A DNA stretch of 64,000 bases from Ascaris suum (lineage: Eukaryota; Nematoda; Chromadorea; Rhabditida; Ascarididae). This document shows positions 13,101 to 25,189 of the stretch, piece after piece. The stretch covers positions 4,790,501 to 4,854,500 of the forward strand of contig CM024191.1 in the NCBI GenBank assembly GCA_013433145.1, written 5' to 3'. The translations under genes and the position numbers were made by a program. The notes below the pieces were generated by a model. The model was not told where the DNA came from, did no database searches, and worked only from the letters and a program-made list of their open reading frames with translations. The stretch's first letter is position 1. Each line of letters opens with the position of its first letter.

Positions 13101-15924
13101 CATCTCGTAAACTTTTTAATGACTGCTTGATTATTTGATCACTGCTTGATATTGATTATTTGATTATTTGACCGTTAAATAATTTTTAGCTGATAGCACA
13201 TTTGAAAGTGCATCTTTCTTAAGGTTATCTTGTGCCGTTTTAATAAAGATCACCTGGAAACGTGACTTCTATTAGAGGTTGCTTCTAAAGTTAGCCCACT
13301 CAACGCCTGCATTTATCAAATTGAGGACGCATTTCACTTTTAAGATGAATTTCATTCTAAGCACATCGCTAATTTTCTATACGAATTCAGCATATTCGAA
13401 CTAATTAATCGCCGAGTTATGTTACCTAAACCGTATAATCGTTTGTTGCTTTAAAAAAAGGTACTAAGACACTGTAATTTATTATTTTAGCATCGTTTAT
13501 TTAATCTGTAGCTGTAAACATCCGATTAACAAATTTTTCATTTGCAATTTTGTTGCTTTTTTCATGCACATTATTGCTGCAAATTGCATCATTCTGCATT
13601 TTTTAAAAAAATAGCTGATCGGTCAAACTACTCATAGAGCTCGTGATACTTTTCTCGCATGATTCATGCACCGCTTTTGCATGATGATTGCATCTAGAAT
13701 GAATGTGACAGTGATGAGAGTGTAATGGGAACCGCCTTCTCGAATGTATTACAGGCAATAGTTATGAGCAATTTGCTTTTAATTGTCGGTCGCTTTCATA
13801 TGAGGTGAATACTCATCACGTAACACTATCAGCAAAATACAGCTGACAATAAGTGGAACTTCATGCAGTCATAAGCTGATTGTTTCGCACTCTACGATAA
13901 TCATTTATTCTTTGACAGCCAGCTTACAGTAACACTCGATTTAGAGGGCTAATATATGTAGTGTTTACACTAAGTTGGACAATGTTGTGGTTTAGCATTT
14001 GTCCAGGAATGTTTAATAGTCATGCATGTATGTTCAATGTTTTTCGTATGTTTTTATATACTTTGTAGGAATCATTGTTCGTCACATTTGCGGAAATGCA
14101 CTGCAAAGCAATGCTGCAAACTGAACAAACTGCAATATATTTGCAAGTGCTCTTTGGATGTGGCCTGAAGCAATGATGCACATTTAACGCAAGCTACACG
14201 GCTGCAGACACTGATCTTGTGCTTACGTAGGGTTTATAGGTGCACAAACCCTGCAAACCCACATTGCATTTTGCATGTGAATCTATTTTTGCAATCACAT
14301 GCAGCAATACCACGCTATGCAGCGTCGGTAGCTGCTCTAATCCGAACCACTCGCCTACTGACTTCCGGCGTGAACGCTAACGCCGAAACGCCAATTGGTC
14401 GCGCTTGCTTAGGACATAACGTGATGCTCGCCTCATTTTTCTCTGCTAATGTATACCGTATGAAGTCTAATTCGGCAATCAAGCAAAGCAATCGTCGTTG
14501 TTTCAATACGAAATGTTCATTAGCGACTCAGTTTCATTGCTATCAAGTTGCACTACTCCCAGTGAAATATACCTCTTCCGCTCTGAAAACTGGTATCACA
14601 CCTTTCAGTGGAAGATATCTCCATCAATGCTAGTGTAGGCCGCGGTTGATCATATTTTAAAGTGTTTTTCTTGATTTCTCAATGCGACATCCTATGAAGA
14701 CGATTATTTTCGTAGCGCTATTTTGTCATTTATTAAGCCATCATTTGTGTGGAAACCGTCTCACATTTGCAGACTGCTACCACCGTTTATTGGAGCTTAT
14801 TCTTTAGCTTATTCTATACGCTGACGCATCTGTATCAATTATAGAAATATCCTCAAGCGATGTGTTTATTTCGGTTGATAATTTTTTTTTGTGGATGCAT
14901 AACGCGTGATGTCATTAATATTGTTTCGTTTATATTAGTCGACGAAGTTTTATTGCCTTCGACGATATAAGCGCATTTTAAAGAAGTCGGCAAATGCCAT
15001 ATAGAGATTCTTTCGTTTTCTAAAGTTTTTATACACATTCTTGGCCGAAAATTTGGCACTTTAGAAAATTTGAACGCTATGACATAGCTAAAAAGTTATG
15101 CATTGTATTTACTTGATTCATCTCGTCATAGCAATAGTATGTTATCTTATGCAAATATTCATTGCAAGCATATTTTATTATCTACTATTATCTTATTTCT
15201 TTGCATTTGTCATCCTCATCTTATTGCCGTAGTTTGCTGTCGACTGTAATATCGCTTATTTTGTTTCCCTCACACTTCAATGAACTTTTCGCGCTACTCA
15301 GCGGAATGTTGACGCTTTCTCTCTTGTTCTGTTTTTTGAGCACTTTCCATTTCAACTGAAGATTGGTGCAGCTGTATTTTGCTGCTTTATTCTGAGAAAC
15401 TGGCTTTGTCGAAGGTCTATTTTTAATGTCGGAACAAACATACCTCTTTTTCAATGACTCTTCGTTATTCTTGAGGCATGTCAACAATTTATTTGCTGCC
15501 AATTTCAGTTTCACACAAAAGTGTATGTCTTAGTATCTTCGCTTGTTTTAATTTCTATGTGTTGAGAATTTGCGCCGCATCAAAACTACTACCGTATATT
15601 CTCAAGAATTCCTACCGTAAGAGGAAATGTAATTTTATTAAGGAAAGAAAATGCGAAACTATAGAATTTTACAGACTACTGCGATGAAGATATCACCCTA
15701 TTGCGTGACTAACATGTTCGTAAAAAAGAGAACTATAAGCTTATGCATATTCTGTTCAATTTTGAATGGATAGTTTTTTAATGCATCATTCCAACAAGAC
15801 ACGTATATGCCTAGCGGAAATCGTTTATCGTCGGTGTTGAAAACAACATTTCCGCTCAGGTGAATTTTATTTCAGTATAGCGATTGATGCATATATATCG
15901 CATTTGTTCGTGATAGGCGCCGTA
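10109..15924. other. Long stretch without a supported gene
   Basis: Nearly 6 kb of AT-rich DNA. It includes a CT run (about 11310-11326) followed by an A run, and a CpG-richer patch at about 14310-14480. A frame at 11954-12250 has a real ATG and a hydrophobic start but no splice context. A patch after CATGCAG at about 12812 stays open for about 50 codons (rich in Cys, Val and Arg). Neither is strong enough to call. Confidence 0.5.
10213..10262 (+). repeat. 25-bp tandem duplication
   Basis: Two adjacent 25-base units (10213-10237 and 10238-10262), each beginning GATGTTTGCACA and ending TGCAATCGAAC plus one base, with almost no difference between them. Confidence 0.85.
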
Positions 15925-18900
15925 ATGAATACGTTACCAGACGAGGCGTTACTGCGTATTTCGGCTTGTCTTGCGCCTATAGATCGCCTTAATGTTCAAC
16001 TGTGCTGTAAGCGTTTTCGCGACATGTTCTCGAAATGGAGAGATATTTATTCGATAGACATTCGATTCGAAGATTACGGATATGGTAGGTTATTCGTTCA
16101 TCAGTCTTTTTCGACTATCTTTAGCAAACTTGAAGCTTAATATGGCAATGCTTTCTATTAGAAAACATCAACTATCACCTATTAAAGTCTCATATTAAAA
16201 TTGTGCTACTTGAAAACTTAGTGTCTTGTAAAATGCTAACAAACAAATTGCAGGTGATATACTGCAACAGGCTCGATGCTCATTCCAAATTGTTGCCGTA
16301 GGAAAAAACGCAAAAACCTCCTATCGGATCCGACTCACTGATCGCAACGGCAACTCGTATCGACTGAGGACAAATTTGGAAAAGTACAGCAACAAGGCTC
16401 TTAAACTTATGCTTGCAAGGTATGGAGACACCGTGGTTGCGCATATCTTCTAATCACCAGCAAATTGAAATGCGAGCTTATTTACAGCTACTTTTTAGTG
16501 CAACTTATTTTGTACACGCCATGCATATGAAAATTTTGTAAGTAAATAAGCAAACGTTGCTTCAGGCTGTCATGTTTATGTGAGCTGACGATATGGGATT
16601 GTTGCTTAAGCGACGAATTTAGTTCTGTCGTATCACGGCTGTCATCTGCGAATACACTCAGGATATGGAATTGTTCGCGATATTTCGACAAGAAAAAGTT
16701 CGCTCATTTTCATACTACAATAAGCCATCACTTGATTATTCTAGATGAAACTAAGTTTTCTGCAAGCCAAATAATTTCCATGGATTTTCACACTTCTCGA
16801 AGGCTTTTTTTTCGATATTCTATTGATGTCAGTCGGTAAACTGAGCCTTTAATCGCTATTTTTATTTTCGTAGCTAAAAAAATCGGTTAATCGGCTCAGT
16901 TAATTTATACGATCAGCTTCTCATATGATTCTAGCAATCATATAAGCGAATGAATTTTCAGTCCATCAAAACGTCTTCTTTCTTCATTATTCTCTCTTCC
17001 CGATCTCGACGCTATTCTTGTACTTGATTCCACACCGCAATCATCATCACAATGTAAGGCTGAACTATCGCGTTCGTTGGCCGAATGTATAAAGGGACCC
17101 ATCAAAAACCTTCAGCTAGCTGGTAAGCTAGTTTTATTTTCACATTTTCGTGTGTATGACGCATTCTAATATCATTGATTCACAATCGAGCATTCGTTCT
17201 CTGCAACTGATTTCCGAAAGTTTTGCGATTTTTATGGAATTTCAATGCCTTTGCCCATCTTTCTGAATTTCCAAAACACAAGGAGCGAAACTTGCTCAAC
17301 AGAACCCACGCAAGTTAGACCAGTGGGCCATACATTTAATGGTCAAGCAATCCAACTCCGTCTACCACAAATCATCGTTCTTCTATGACAGATCGAATAG
17401 AAAAATATTTCATTTAAAAATGCCTATTTCTCGGTGAGGATTTGCGCAGCTCTTTTGCACCACTTGTCCACACGAGAACAAAGGTTTTTTAGTGCGTTTC
17501 ACTAGTTTTTTTTTTCTCACTATTATATAAGCAGTTGGTCTGACACCTTATGCTGAGAATTGCGCTGATCGTGCCAGCTTCTTTAACAGTTTTATTGAAT
17601 TTGTTTCAGCCGATATATGCCGATATATGCTTACAGGTATTTACATACCTTGGCGAGTAATGGATTGTTTATGCGAGAAGCTGCGATGTTCATTAAAGCG
17701 TTTTGCAATTGGTTGCACGTATGGGAAAGAGACAAGGAGGGATCGGTACGTGAAAGCACTCAGCAAATTGGAGGTATCCGCTTCTCTCCTACTACCTTAT
17801 AGGACAACAAATTTTGACGGCTAACACTGTTGAATACCTGAATCAACATATACATTGGTCGCATTTTTCGACAAATAGATGCAATCTTTATGTATTTATA
17901 GCATGAGAGGGTATGTAACAAAAGAGAGATGTCGTGTGAACATTTTCAATATTTGATGCGAGCATTCCATATCGAATAATTTACTAATATTCTAGAAGAA
18001 TCTATAAGAATTGCCTGCTAAAAATCAACGAAGGGCCTTTTCTGAAAGAGATTCAAACAAGTTATGCTGCGAAATTTTTCATGCAATAGAAAGTTTAGTT
18101 TTCGAAAGTATCTTACAATGTAAAACTTTTGCAAGGGAATTCTTAGCATTGATGATAAAATGAAACAAAACAATTTTTTCAACAAACGATTTAATCTGAA
18201 CGATTCTTTCATATCTAACAGGATGAAGCATTTGCAAAATCTTCTTAGGTGTTGTTTTCAGAAACTTGAAGATCTAGATATTCCTCCGCATATTTTTCAC
18301 CTAAGTGACTCGATTGACATCGATCCGAATGTAGGCCGCCTCTTAAACCGACTTCCGCTTACATCTCTTGGCTTCCGACATTACAACTCAGCCGTTCTAT
18401 TTCAGTACATTGAATTCAGGATGCCACATCATATTCGACTTCTCAGGTCGGCTTTCTCATCTTTTCAACAGCGCATTTAGTGCTTTTTATCCCATAGTGA
18501 ATGAAAATTTACCATCATCAAATAAAAAAACATTAAATAATCGTTATTAGTCGCCTAATATCTTTTTTGAGTCTAAATTGAATCAAAACCGATGAGAAAC
18601 GGATCATCCGATTTCAACTATTGATTGAATGCATTATTATCTAACGTTAATGCTTCTCTATATAAGTGCTTATTTATGCACTTGCATATACTCAAATTTG
18701 ATAAATGTTGTATTTAGCCGTAGTGGATTTGTTGATTTTATTAAATCGTTACGGCTTTAATAAACGCGAAATGCATCTGAGATCCTTTATGCAGAGATTT
18801 AATTAACACATTCTCATTGGCACTTATTGTTTTGAAATATTTATATGTGCAATAGTTTTGTTTTTATTTACACCAACGCATTTTTTAAAGAAATTTATGA

Positions 18901-19107
18901 AGTTGAAAAATGAAGAGAAAACTCTTTCACAATGAAGTTATGATTTTCAGAATACATCACAATATGAATCGTGTGCCGAATTTCGCCCAACTTGGCATTC
19001 CACAACCTGAAGAAAAACCGGTACCAAGAAAATCTTCATGGCTTAGTTCGAGGCAAAATGTGCTTGGTTCGAAGCACAGCATTATGAGTTCATCCGCACA
19101 CAGTTAG
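15925..19107 (+). CDS. F-box protein, exons 1-6
   Basis: The product is a predicted substrate-recognition subunit of an SCF ubiquitin ligase. The F-box is at residues 3-45 (LPDEALLRISACLAPIDRLN, then LCCKRF), right after an ATG at 15925. Exons are 15925-16084, 16254-16419, 16962-17122, 17610-17745, 18222-18446 and 18951-19107. All five joins agree in phase, with TTTTCAG/TTTCAG-type acceptors and GTAGGT, GTATGG, GTAAGC, GTACGT and GTCGGC donors. Ending at the TAG at 19105-19107 gives 335 residues. The middle (LPDLDAILVL, IKNLQLAG, LEDLDIPPHIF) resembles the leucine-rich pattern common after F-boxes. An alternative is to stop unspliced at 18480, where AATAAA follows at about 18521. Another is to use the GTTAGT donor after 19102 and continue into 20572-20810. 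I cannot name an orthologue. Confidence 0.75.
18964..19005 (+). repeat. 42-bp coding segment duplicated downstream
   Basis: This piece of F-box exon 6 (encoding MNRVPNFAQLGIPQ) recurs at 19355-19396 with a single G-to-T difference that changes Gly to Cys. Confidence 0.9.
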
Positions 19108-19354
19108 TTTTTTTTTCGCTACTTCCAGGGCTTCCCCACTTCTTAAAAATTGAAATCACTGTAGTCATCTTCTTCTGCTCACCAGTTTTCATTCACTCCC
19201 ATCAGGAACATCTGTAGATATTTAACTGCTTCTCATCTGAAGCAAACCACGTTGCTGGAAAGTGATTAGTTCTGAGTTACGTAGGCGTAAATGGGTGGTC
19301 ATAAGCATTTACCACCTCGACGAATGGAACGAAGCTGACTTCATAAGTGCTGGT

Positions 19355-19396
19355 ATGAATCGTGTGCCGAATTTCGCCCAACTTTGCATTCCACAA
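19355..19396 (+). pseudogene. Duplicated fragment of F-box exon 6
   Basis: 41 of 42 bases match 18964-19005. The flanks do not match, so only part of the exon was copied. It sits in an open frame of 75 codons (19262-19489) that has no ATG of its own at the start and no clear acceptor directly before the match. It is probably a stray duplicate, or an alternative 3' exon in the making. Confidence 0.5.
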
Positions 19397-19990
19397 GAGC
19401 GATGTCTGGAAAGATCGCGGATTTTAAAGTGCCCTGATAAAAAACATCGCTTTATTTTTTTATGCAATAACAACTCTTGTCGATTTTAAACGTCTCGCAT
19501 ATATGATGCATGCTATCGTGTATGCGGCGCAATTTAAGACCTACTAATGTAACCCTCAATTCCGTTTAACTCCTCCTACATGGCTCCCACAAATCACTCG
19601 ATTCTACTCCCTTATCGAAGAACTCCTAAAATCTGATACTCGCAGGCACCCACTTTCTTGACAAAAATTTCGAACAATCCTCCATCCTCGTTGACATTTT
19701 CAACGCGTCGAAAAACGTGAATTCGTTCCATTCATTTCCACAAGCATTTTTTGAAAGAATAAAGCACCCTCCTCAATGTGTTCCTCATATTTAATGGTTA
19801 TAGTTAAACAACATCGTAAATCATCTTGCACAACAAACCTTAAGACATGGTTTTATCTTTACATAGAGTAATTATTATCAGAGTACCGTGAATGCGGGAA
19901 AAATTTTCGAATTTCGTATTATTTGAAGTTATTCCCGAGTTGCTCTTCATTTTTTGTTAGTTGGAAAATAATTTTTAGATTCTTTAATGC

Positions 19991-20057
19991 AAAATTCATC
20001 GTTCACTTTTGCAATTTTTTTTTGCAATTGCATTGCAAAAAGTGAACGATGAATTTT
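19991..20057. repeat. Inverted repeat with 24-bp arms
   Basis: The left arm at 19991-20014 (AATTCATCGTTCACTTT core) is answered by its reverse complement at 20033-20057. One T is added in one arm, and about 18 bases of T-rich loop separate them. It would fold into a near-perfect hairpin. It may be the remnant of a small foldback element. I see no flanking gene that would use it as a terminator. Confidence 0.8.
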
Positions 20058-20571
20058 TTTCAGATTGCAAAGAACATTTCCATTCACGAACAACAGGCAA
20101 CATTGTCAATACTCTTCAGCATTTTGATTTATGCACAAATAATAGTTCTTTTGCAACAGTTTCCCATCATTGCAAAATTTTTTTATTTCTCTAGTTAATT
20201 ATTTGGAATCAAAACTGAATGAAACTAAAATGAGTGAAGCAATAGATATGAGAGAATACAACACCAAAGCAATAAATTACTACTACAGTTTTATATAAAA
20301 TTATTTATTTTCACAAACTATGCAATCTGCGATCTTGCTCTCTTTATTCGTTCCAAATGAAAGTGCCTTTTGCTTGTTATCTGATAGCCCGTTTTTTTTT
20401 TTGTGCATGAATGTCAGAAATGAATATGCCGTGAAAGGATCGTACTTGTGCTTCATGTTTTTCCTAACATTTGATGGCTGGATTTCATTGTTCATGGATC
20501 AGTGAAGTGTAGCTTGATGTTTGCAATATGTTCGTGAAGATAGTTGCAAGTGCATAGAAAATATAATATAG

Positions 20572-21950
20572 AGTATTTGAAGGTATCACTAGCGGTAGCA
20601 CCGAATTATCAAGCGATATCACTCGAAGACCATCGTCAGCTTCGAATGGCTCAGACGCTAGCCAAACAACTATCGTCACCAATTCAAATGAACGCAAAAC
20701 ATCGAGCTCATCGCTTATTAGTCGTCATCTTACCATATTTGCTATCGAAGAATCGGCGAGGAAATCCACAGTTGAAAAGGCAGCCAAATTACGAAGGCAT
20801 AATTATTCAGGTTGATCCTCTTCACTATGCATTACATTTTCTTATTTTAATAACCTCTTCATTTAAGGCATAAAATTCGTTATGCACCTTTATGATTGAT
20901 TTATTTTCTTTTCTACATCGGAACAATTTCAACACGATTTCTGGATCCTGACCATAAATGATAAATAGTTACGAATTCACATTTTAACAATTGCTTCATT
21001 TATAAAATGCACAGTAGGATCGCAAATTGTGTGTGAATGTATGAAAAGTTGATAACAACAACTTGATATTCTCAAATGTAGAAGGCCTATAACTACTAAG
21101 ACTGCAAAATCGATGTTAAATTTCAAACATGGTGGAAAAGATTTTTTGCACCTCCTTTCCAACTGTTAAAAAAAAAAAAAAAAGGAATAAACTTTGCAGA
21201 ACGATGCAACAACCTTCAATGAAATGCTTAACGACACAGCAATACCAAAAATGATAGATAAAAAAAGAAAATGGGCACTTTAATGATAGAACTCGAATAA
21301 AATCTTTGTCGATGAACACGATTTAAAAAAGTACTTCAATATTGAGTATAAAGCTTACGGAAGAGTAACCAATGCAATATTTATGCAATAGTATGGAGAA
21401 ATAAATATCAAATGCGAATAACAATGGAGTAGGCAAAAGAGAGTATGATTATGGGATAAATATGAGACGCTGAAATATAATTGAAGAATTTTTAATGCTC
21501 TATTAAAGTGAGCAACTATGCATATTAAAAGAAAAACTCTCATTTTCTACATAAATCATTTTTTTTTTCTGAACAGATGAGACAAAATGACAGTGAATTG
21601 CATAATTAATTTGATTACCACTCAACAAAGCATTTTGTTTTTTTCCCATTTCTATCATTTGCTTGAAAACCCCACTGTCATAACAGTAGATGCTTTGAGT
21701 ATTAAAAGGCTCTACGGGTGATACACAACTAAAAATGTTTGATTCAGGAGTGGAAGTGTTTTATATACAAGAGACCCTGAATAGCCAAGAGGTACTTGGA
21801 CGTATGGCAGCTCCGATGCAATCGCCTCATGTTTACTCGAAATCGGCGAAAAGGGAAATACGAGTGATCAAAGGCGATCTTGTACGTCCAATACCACTAG
21901 CCAGTCTTGGAATGGAAAGTGACTATGAAATGACCGACTGGGAAGATTGA
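20572..21950 (+). CDS. Probable 3' exons of the F-box gene or a separate small gene
   Basis: Two coding-like segments of unrecognised function. Segment 1 (20572-20810) begins after ATATAG and is open through a basic, Leu-rich stretch (QTLAKQLSSPIQMNAKHRAH) to a CAG|GTTGAT donor. It joins in phase to a GTTAGT donor after 19102, so it may extend the F-box protein. Segment 2 (21748-21950) follows GTTTGATTCAG and ends in a TGA after an acidic tail (GMESDYEMTDWED). The two do not match: segment 1 ends in phase 0, while segment 2 needs one incoming base. Either an exon between them is missing or segment 2 starts at its own ATG (21735). Another possible ending is at 21199-21282, in phase 0 after CTTTGCAG. 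Confidence 0.45.
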
Positions 21951-24262
21951 ACTGACAATTTTCTTGATTATATTCTAGGTGATTGCGTCGGTTTCCATAT
22001 GCAATTGCCTCGGACAGTGATTATGAAAAGCAAAAGCGTAGACTAGAGATATAAAAATTGAGGAAAGGGAAGAATTAAGAACAAGAAAATGAAAGGACAT
22101 CGGGTGAACGTGGAAAGACGAAAAACGTAGAAGATTGATTTCTGGGAGTATTGACTTTTTGTGCCCATCAAAGGTACTCGGAAAATTGTACGAGGAAATT
22201 CATCATATAAGTATCTAGCTGTGAGAGTATATGAAAATTTTTGCGAATAGTTGTTTTGGGAGTGCTGAATTTGCGATCAGCCATTTTGAAGTGTACTTTT
22301 GAAAGCGACATCTACATTCGAAGCGTTTTATTTTGATTTTCTGCTAATCTTGCCGTATTTAAACAGGTACTGTTAAAAAAAAAAAAAACTTTTTTTTTTG
22401 GCTAAAGAGTTTTCTCGAAATTTTGCTGATAGTATCGATCGTTCGATGCACGGCGATGTTTAATTTCTATGAAATTTTACAATAATTTCTATGCGATTAT
22501 TGCATATGATAATGCTTTGCACATTTGCTGCAATCTATTAAAGCATTTGATTCGTCGGTGATTTATCTCTTCTAAATTAATCTCTTTGCGGGTTTATTTC
22601 AATCTTTCAATTTTCTTCTTCGAAATAAGCGTGAATACTCCATTACACAAAGAACGAGCATTGTGCTCAAATGAAATAACAACTTCATATTCGCTATTGT
22701 GGCATCACCTCTCTTCTTCATCTTTTCGTTTTTCCTTTAAATTCTAATAAACTTGTACCTCTTTTCTGTGCAATTTCAAAACCGGAAATAAAGCACTCTT
22801 ATTAGTTATTTGTTGCTTTTGATTGAACGAAAATCTGCACTAAAAGCGATTTACAATAAAAATGGAAGCCTGTTTTCTAAGAAAAGATAGCGATTGATTT
22901 TTGACGAGAAGATTGACGACGATCGTAATTTGATAAATGAGCAAAATTTAGTTGACTTTTAGAGAGTGATGTAAAATTGATACATTAAATTGCTTTTAAA
23001 TTTTGAGATTATTTTAATTTAAATAAGAGATTTCTTCAATAAACAATTGATAAATGGAGCATTCAATCCTCATTATTTTCACTGCTGTAAATATGTAATA
23101 TATAACGTTCCGATTGTTGGTGCCTTGTGGACAAATTCTATACAAATATAATAAATATTTCTATACGTGTGAAATGTTTATTCGTCTTTGAACGCATTTC
23201 AACAATAAAATCAGCTCGCAATAATGTTTTACATAATAATGATTGGTCAAATATTACGCTACATTTATCTAAGAAGCATAAATGTGATAGAATAGATCAT
23301 TCGAGTTGCACGTATAAATTATTACTTCTTGAAATTGCTTGATCTGAATTACTATAAATAATCAAGCGGAACCTAATCTAAATATTTGACGATACTATTT
23401 AAAAAAAGGCTTCAAAATGATTGATTTTAGTGAAATTTTCGAGTAAATGAATCTGCGAATCATATTCGCTATAAGAGAATCCGAGACATCATTCCTCTCT
23501 TCTCTCGCAAACCCTTCACTGTTTTTCCTAATGCTTTGATTTCAGCTAATGGAAAGAACAGCACTTAGCAAAAAAAAAAAAAAAAAAAACAAATTCAGCT
23601 CGTTCGCCAGCTAAATATATTCTCAGGAATTCCTTCACTCTTCAATTTCTTACTAAGACGCCCAAGAAAATCACTGCGTTTTGCCATTTTTATTTTTTCT
23701 GTTATCGCTTTCATTACAGTTCATTCGATTACGCAGCTTGGTGTGAGCATGCATAACACACGGAGAAAGCCGAAACCACCGTATAGGCACCTTGAATATT
23801 TTGACCAATCGGTGACATAGTCTTCAACATAAATCTCTAATCCTCACGATTCATCACACAACGCAACGACAGTTAGAAAGTAAATCGAAGAAATTGAAGA
23901 GAAAAAGCTGGAAGTTTCCCTTACGCCGACTCATTTTTTGAAGGATTAATATAACTACTCATGGTTTGATGGAATTTGAGCTTTCTCATCAAGATATTCC
24001 ACAAAACTTAACTCGTAGCTACAAGAGAACACAAAAATAAAGGCTCGCACTTAAAGCAGTGATTCTGCAGCACATGTGGAATTACGACGCTATCCGAATG
24101 CAAAATTAAGCGTAATCGGAATATGTTGATGTTACTTGAGGAACTAAGTAAGACTTGAGATACTAAGTAAGAACTCATCCTTTATCTCAAATACATCATA
24201 ACATATCAAGATTTTTTGTAACGAAGTTTTCGGAAGGGTTTAACGTCATTAAGAGTTTCAGG
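21951..24262. other. No gene seen
   Basis: AT-rich DNA with poly-A/poly-T runs (about 22374-22400 and 23569-23590). I found no exon with both splice sites and a convincing reading frame. Confidence 0.5.
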
Positions 24263-24787
24263 ATTGTCCTGCAAAAAAAATCAACATGAAAACGAGTACT
24301 TGCTCGAACCGAAAGTAATCTTCATTCACGATACGTGCAGGCAGATTAAGAAAACACTCACATATGCATATGAAAACAAATGCGTGGAATATAGAAAATT
24401 CAAAACTGCTGATGTCAATTTGCATGTAAAAGTTCACGTGGATTTTCTAAACAAAAGTACAGTAAGATTTTGTGACGATTTTGAGATGTTGATATGTAGT
24501 GGAGATAGGCAATAGATGAATTTGTTGAGAGTCAGCGCCGCTATTACAACAAAATTTTCGTTTTCCTATCTTCGACGGTTGCACTTAAGATACACTCTGG
24601 CATTTTTTTTCTGCATTCAGAAATTACAATTCTTCGTACCGCTGTAGTACCAGACTTCGAATATCAATCAGTGTACGAAAGTGCCGAAAAATACGTTTGC
24701 GCAGAGGGCATTACAAATAGGGATTGTTCGTCGCTATGCTTGGTGCCTTCTCTTTGCAATATTTGCTTTTTGCAAAGTACATTATGA
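24263..24787 (+). CDS. Two Cys-containing exon candidates
   Basis: I do not recognise the product. Exon candidate 1 runs from an acceptor (AGAGTTTCAG) near 24263 to an ACA|GTAAGA donor at about 24460. It reads one open frame including KVIFIHDTCRQIKK and YENKCVEYRKF. Exon candidate 2 follows CTGCATTCAG at about 24621 and reads through RTAVVPDFEYQSVYESAEKY plus several Cys residues to a TGA near 24787. The phases do not join directly, so an exon between them may be missed or one piece is false. The Cys spacing suggests a secreted protein, but neither piece contains a signal peptide. Confidence 0.35.
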
Positions 24788-25189
24788 TAAGATTCTATCA
24801 GCCGGTATGTATGTGTGTTTTCACTAGTCTAGTCGCTCCAATTACGGGACCAATAAAACTAGAGAGATACGAGAGTGAGTGAGTATGAGATCTGTCAGGC
24901 AATCAATAAAATTCGAAGAAGTGAACTTAATGAATTTGTAAAATACTACTTCCTCCTAAGTGAACAAGTTTTCGGCAGCATTTAAGCAACAAATTGTTGT
25001 CCAACCTTAAGAAGCTGAAACAAAAAGAATTGTTCAAGTCTATGCCGAATATTTATCTAGTTGAGGGAATGTGCAGTTCTATGAGTTTAATGAACTCAAC
25101 GCAATGAATTTTACAGGATGATTTTGCACTATAACATTACCCGCTATATTTGTCTTTCAACTTGCTTAATCATTTCCAAAAGCTTTTTT
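24788..25189. other. No gene seen
   Basis: AT-rich spacer between the Cys-rich exon candidates and the retrotransposon remnant. Confidence 0.5.

Noticed and set aside
14217..14633. Open frame of about 138 codons on the plus strand
   Set aside because: No ATG at the start and no recognisable family. The opening follows from a locally GC-richer patch that is open on the minus strand too.
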